DNA of 16,427 nt from positions 1-16,427 of the forward strand of contig JBILMS010000064.1 in assembly GCA_044375415.1 (NCBI GenBank), written 5' to 3'. This DNA is from JAWXBG01 sp044375415 (GTDB lineage Bacteria > Bacteroidota > Bacteroidia > Flavobacteriales_D > Sanyastnellaceae). Position 1 is the stretch's first letter; each line of letters starts with the position of its first letter. The notes under the pieces were generated by a model. That model made no database searches. It was not told where the DNA came from and saw only the letters and a list, made by a program, of their open reading frames with translations. Positions 15,206 to 16,427 of this stretch are shown here, in pieces. The translations under genes were made by a program, and so were the position numbers.

Positions 15206-15672
15206 TTGAGAATTTCCCATATTATAGATCCTTCTGTGAACTGCTCAATAAGCACGAAGTAGAATATTTATGTGTAGGAGGATTTGCAGTCAATCTGTGG
15301 GGGTTCAACAGAGGAACAAACGATCTGGATCTGTGGGTAAATCCTCAAAAGGAAAACAAAACTAAACTAGAAAACGCTATTGAAGAATTTGGTTTTGATA
15401 CCACCTCTATCAAAAATGTTGAATTCGATGAAAACTCTCATCCCATCCGCTTGGGAGATGGCAAAAACATGATTGAAATCCTTCACACCCTTTGGATACC
15501 GGAATTATCTTTTGAAAAAGCCTATTCAAAAATGACCTTTAGAGGTTCACCCAGCTTTAAACTCCCCGTAATATTTCTTGATGACTTGATAACCGTCAAA
15601 TCAAGATTAGTTAGAACCAAGGATAAGGAAGACCTCAATTGGTTGCTGATGCTAAAAGAAAAAAACAAATAA
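15202..15672 (+). CDS. Minimal nucleotidyltransferase-fold protein
   Basis: A 156-residue protein with a pol-beta-type nucleotidyltransferase core. VGGFAVNLWGFNRGTNDLDL carries the GG at 26-27 and metal-binding D41 and D43 (D-x-D) after the R-x-T signature, followed by a beta strand WVNP. The middle and C-terminal parts (MIEILHTLWIP, then PVIFLDDLITVKSRLVRTKDKEDLNWLL) resemble the substrate-binding half of uncharacterised nucleotidyltransferases of the DUF6036/AbiEii-like group. The lengths are full for the minimal family. It overlaps the preceding 60-residue gene by 4 bp, and the acyl-CoA dehydrogenase starts 20 bp downstream. The substrate is unknown. Possible roles are toxin-like nucleotide or tRNA modification, or a resistance-type adenylyltransferase. 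Confidence 0.75.
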   Translation: MIENFPYYRSFCELLNKHEVEYLCVGGFAVNLWGFNRGTNDLDLWVNPQKENKTKLENAIEEFGFDTTSIKNVEFDENSHPIRLGDGKNMIEILHTLWIPELSFEKAYSKMTFRGSPSFKLPVIFLDDLITVKSRLVRTKDKEDLNWLLMLKEKNK

Positions 15673-15692
15673 ACAAGACAAAACTGATTGAT

Positions 15693-16427
15693 ATGTCAAC
15701 GAATACAAAACCCATTACCGGCGGTGAATTTTTGATCCGCGAAACAATTTCATCCGACATTTTCATTCCTGAGGAGTGGAGTGAGGAGCAAATCATGATG
15801 AAAAAAACTTGCGAAGAGTTTTTGGCACAAGAAGTATTTCCAAAGCTCGATGCCATAGATCATCAAGAAGAAGGGCTCATGCAATCAATCATGGATAAGG
15901 CCGGAGCATTAGGATTGCTGGGGATTACTGTTCCCGAAGATTTAGGTGGAATGGGCATGGATTTTAAAACCTCCATGTTGTGCACAGAAGCATTGGGTGC
16001 AGGACATTCGTTCAGTGTAGCCTATGGCGCACATACGGGAATTGGCACCTTGCCTATACTCTATTATGGAAATGAGGAACAGAAAAAAACATATATTCCA
16101 AAACTTGCAACCGGAGAATGGAAGGGTTGTTATTGCCTTACCGAACCAAGTAGTGGTAGCGACGCCAATAGCGGCAAAACAAAGGCTGTACTCAGCGAAG
16201 ATGGTAAACACTACCTCATCAACGGACAAAAAATGTGGATCACCAATGGTGGTTTTGCACATGTCTTGATCGTATTTGCCAAAATAGATACCGACGAAAA
16301 CTTGTCTGCATTTATTTTGACACGCGACATGGAAGGAATCACTTTTAACCCCGAGGAAAAAAAGATGGGGATTAAAGGATCTTCTACACGTCAGATTTTC
16401 TTCAATAATGTTAAAGTACCCATTGCC
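15693..16427 (+). CDS. Acyl-CoA dehydrogenase, truncated by window end
   Basis: The frame is open to the window end, giving 245 N-terminal residues. FAD-dependent acyl-CoA dehydrogenases make trans-2-enoyl-CoA in the first beta-oxidation step. Visible features are an N-terminal extension of about 25 residues, the helical domain (MMKKTCEEFLAQEVFPKLDA, then GALGLLGITVPEDLGGMGMD), AYGAHTGIGTLPILYYGNEEQ near 110-130, and the beta-domain signatures CYCLTEPSSGSDANSGKTKA (146-165) and MWITNGG (181-187). It ends at KVPIA in the window. Bacteroidota relatives run to about 600 residues with an extra C-terminal domain, so more than half is likely missing. The ATG at 15693 precedes the conserved GGEFLIRET start. 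It belongs to the same locus as the thiolase and the fused dehydrogenase/hydratase. Confidence 0.9.
   Translation, partial: MSTNTKPITGGEFLIRETISSDIFIPEEWSEEQIMMKKTCEEFLAQEVFPKLDAIDHQEEGLMQSIMDKAGALGLLGITVPEDLGGMGMDFKTSMLCTEALGAGHSFSVAYGAHTGIGTLPILYYGNEEQKKTYIPKLATGEWKGCYCLTEPSSGSDANSGKTKAVLSEDGKHYLINGQKMWITNGGFAHVLIVFAKIDTDENLSAFILTRDMEGITFNPEEKKMGIKGSSTRQIFFNNVKVPIA

Overview
The window looks like a piece of a Bacteroidota chromosome, probably from a marine Flavobacteriales-type lineage. The evidence is a type IX secretion C-terminal sorting domain on a choice-of-anchor L protein, a TonB-dependent receptor with an N-terminal carboxypeptidase-regulatory-like domain, a TPR/HisKA_2 sensor kinase, TAnnTTTG-type -7 promoter boxes, low-to-moderate GC, and a MarR / 3-hydroxyacyl-CoA dehydrogenase / thiolase / acyl-CoA dehydrogenase fatty-acid cluster of the sort seen in this phylum. 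There are no rRNA or tRNA genes, no CRISPR array and no recognisable transposase.

Layout. The left half (153-7032) is read from the minus strand. In transcription order it holds a TPR sensor histidine kinase directly abutting a REC-LuxR response regulator, a 63-residue stand-alone LuxR-type HTH protein, a TonB-dependent receptor, and a secreted adhesin-like protein with a T9SS tail. At the left edge, beyond the last gene, lie a long imperfect hairpin and an array of 8-bp words. From 7168 the strand switches to plus. A CsgG-like lipoprotein is followed by a small sigma-70-like factor and a single-pass membrane protein with an anti-sigma-like cytoplasmic N-terminus and a probable TPR-like periplasmic part.

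The right part (9874-16427) is a fatty-acid beta-oxidation locus: MarR regulator, fused 3-hydroxyacyl-CoA dehydrogenase/enoyl-CoA hydratase (overlapping by 4 bp), thiolase, and an acyl-CoA dehydrogenase cut by the window end. Two insertions break it. Between the dehydrogenase/hydratase and the thiolase sits about 1.1 kb carrying an S23/four-helix-bundle gene, flanked by arrays of a 7-bp word (GTATTAW). The arrays run in one orientation on the left and just after the gene, and in the opposite orientation further right. Between the thiolase and the acyl-CoA dehydrogenase sits a tightly coupled pair, a 60-residue charged protein plus a minimal nucleotidyltransferase, which resembles a toxin-antitoxin module.

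How the genes may work together. MarR, perhaps through a 14-bp perfect palindrome 34 bp upstream of its start codon, would control beta-oxidation. The kinase/response regulator pair and the orphan HTH may control the neighbouring receptor and surface protein. The sigma/anti-sigma-like pair may act with the CsgG-like lipoprotein in envelope signalling. These links are inferred from gene order only. The most unusual structure is the S23 gene bracketed by inverted heptad arrays (12738-13808).
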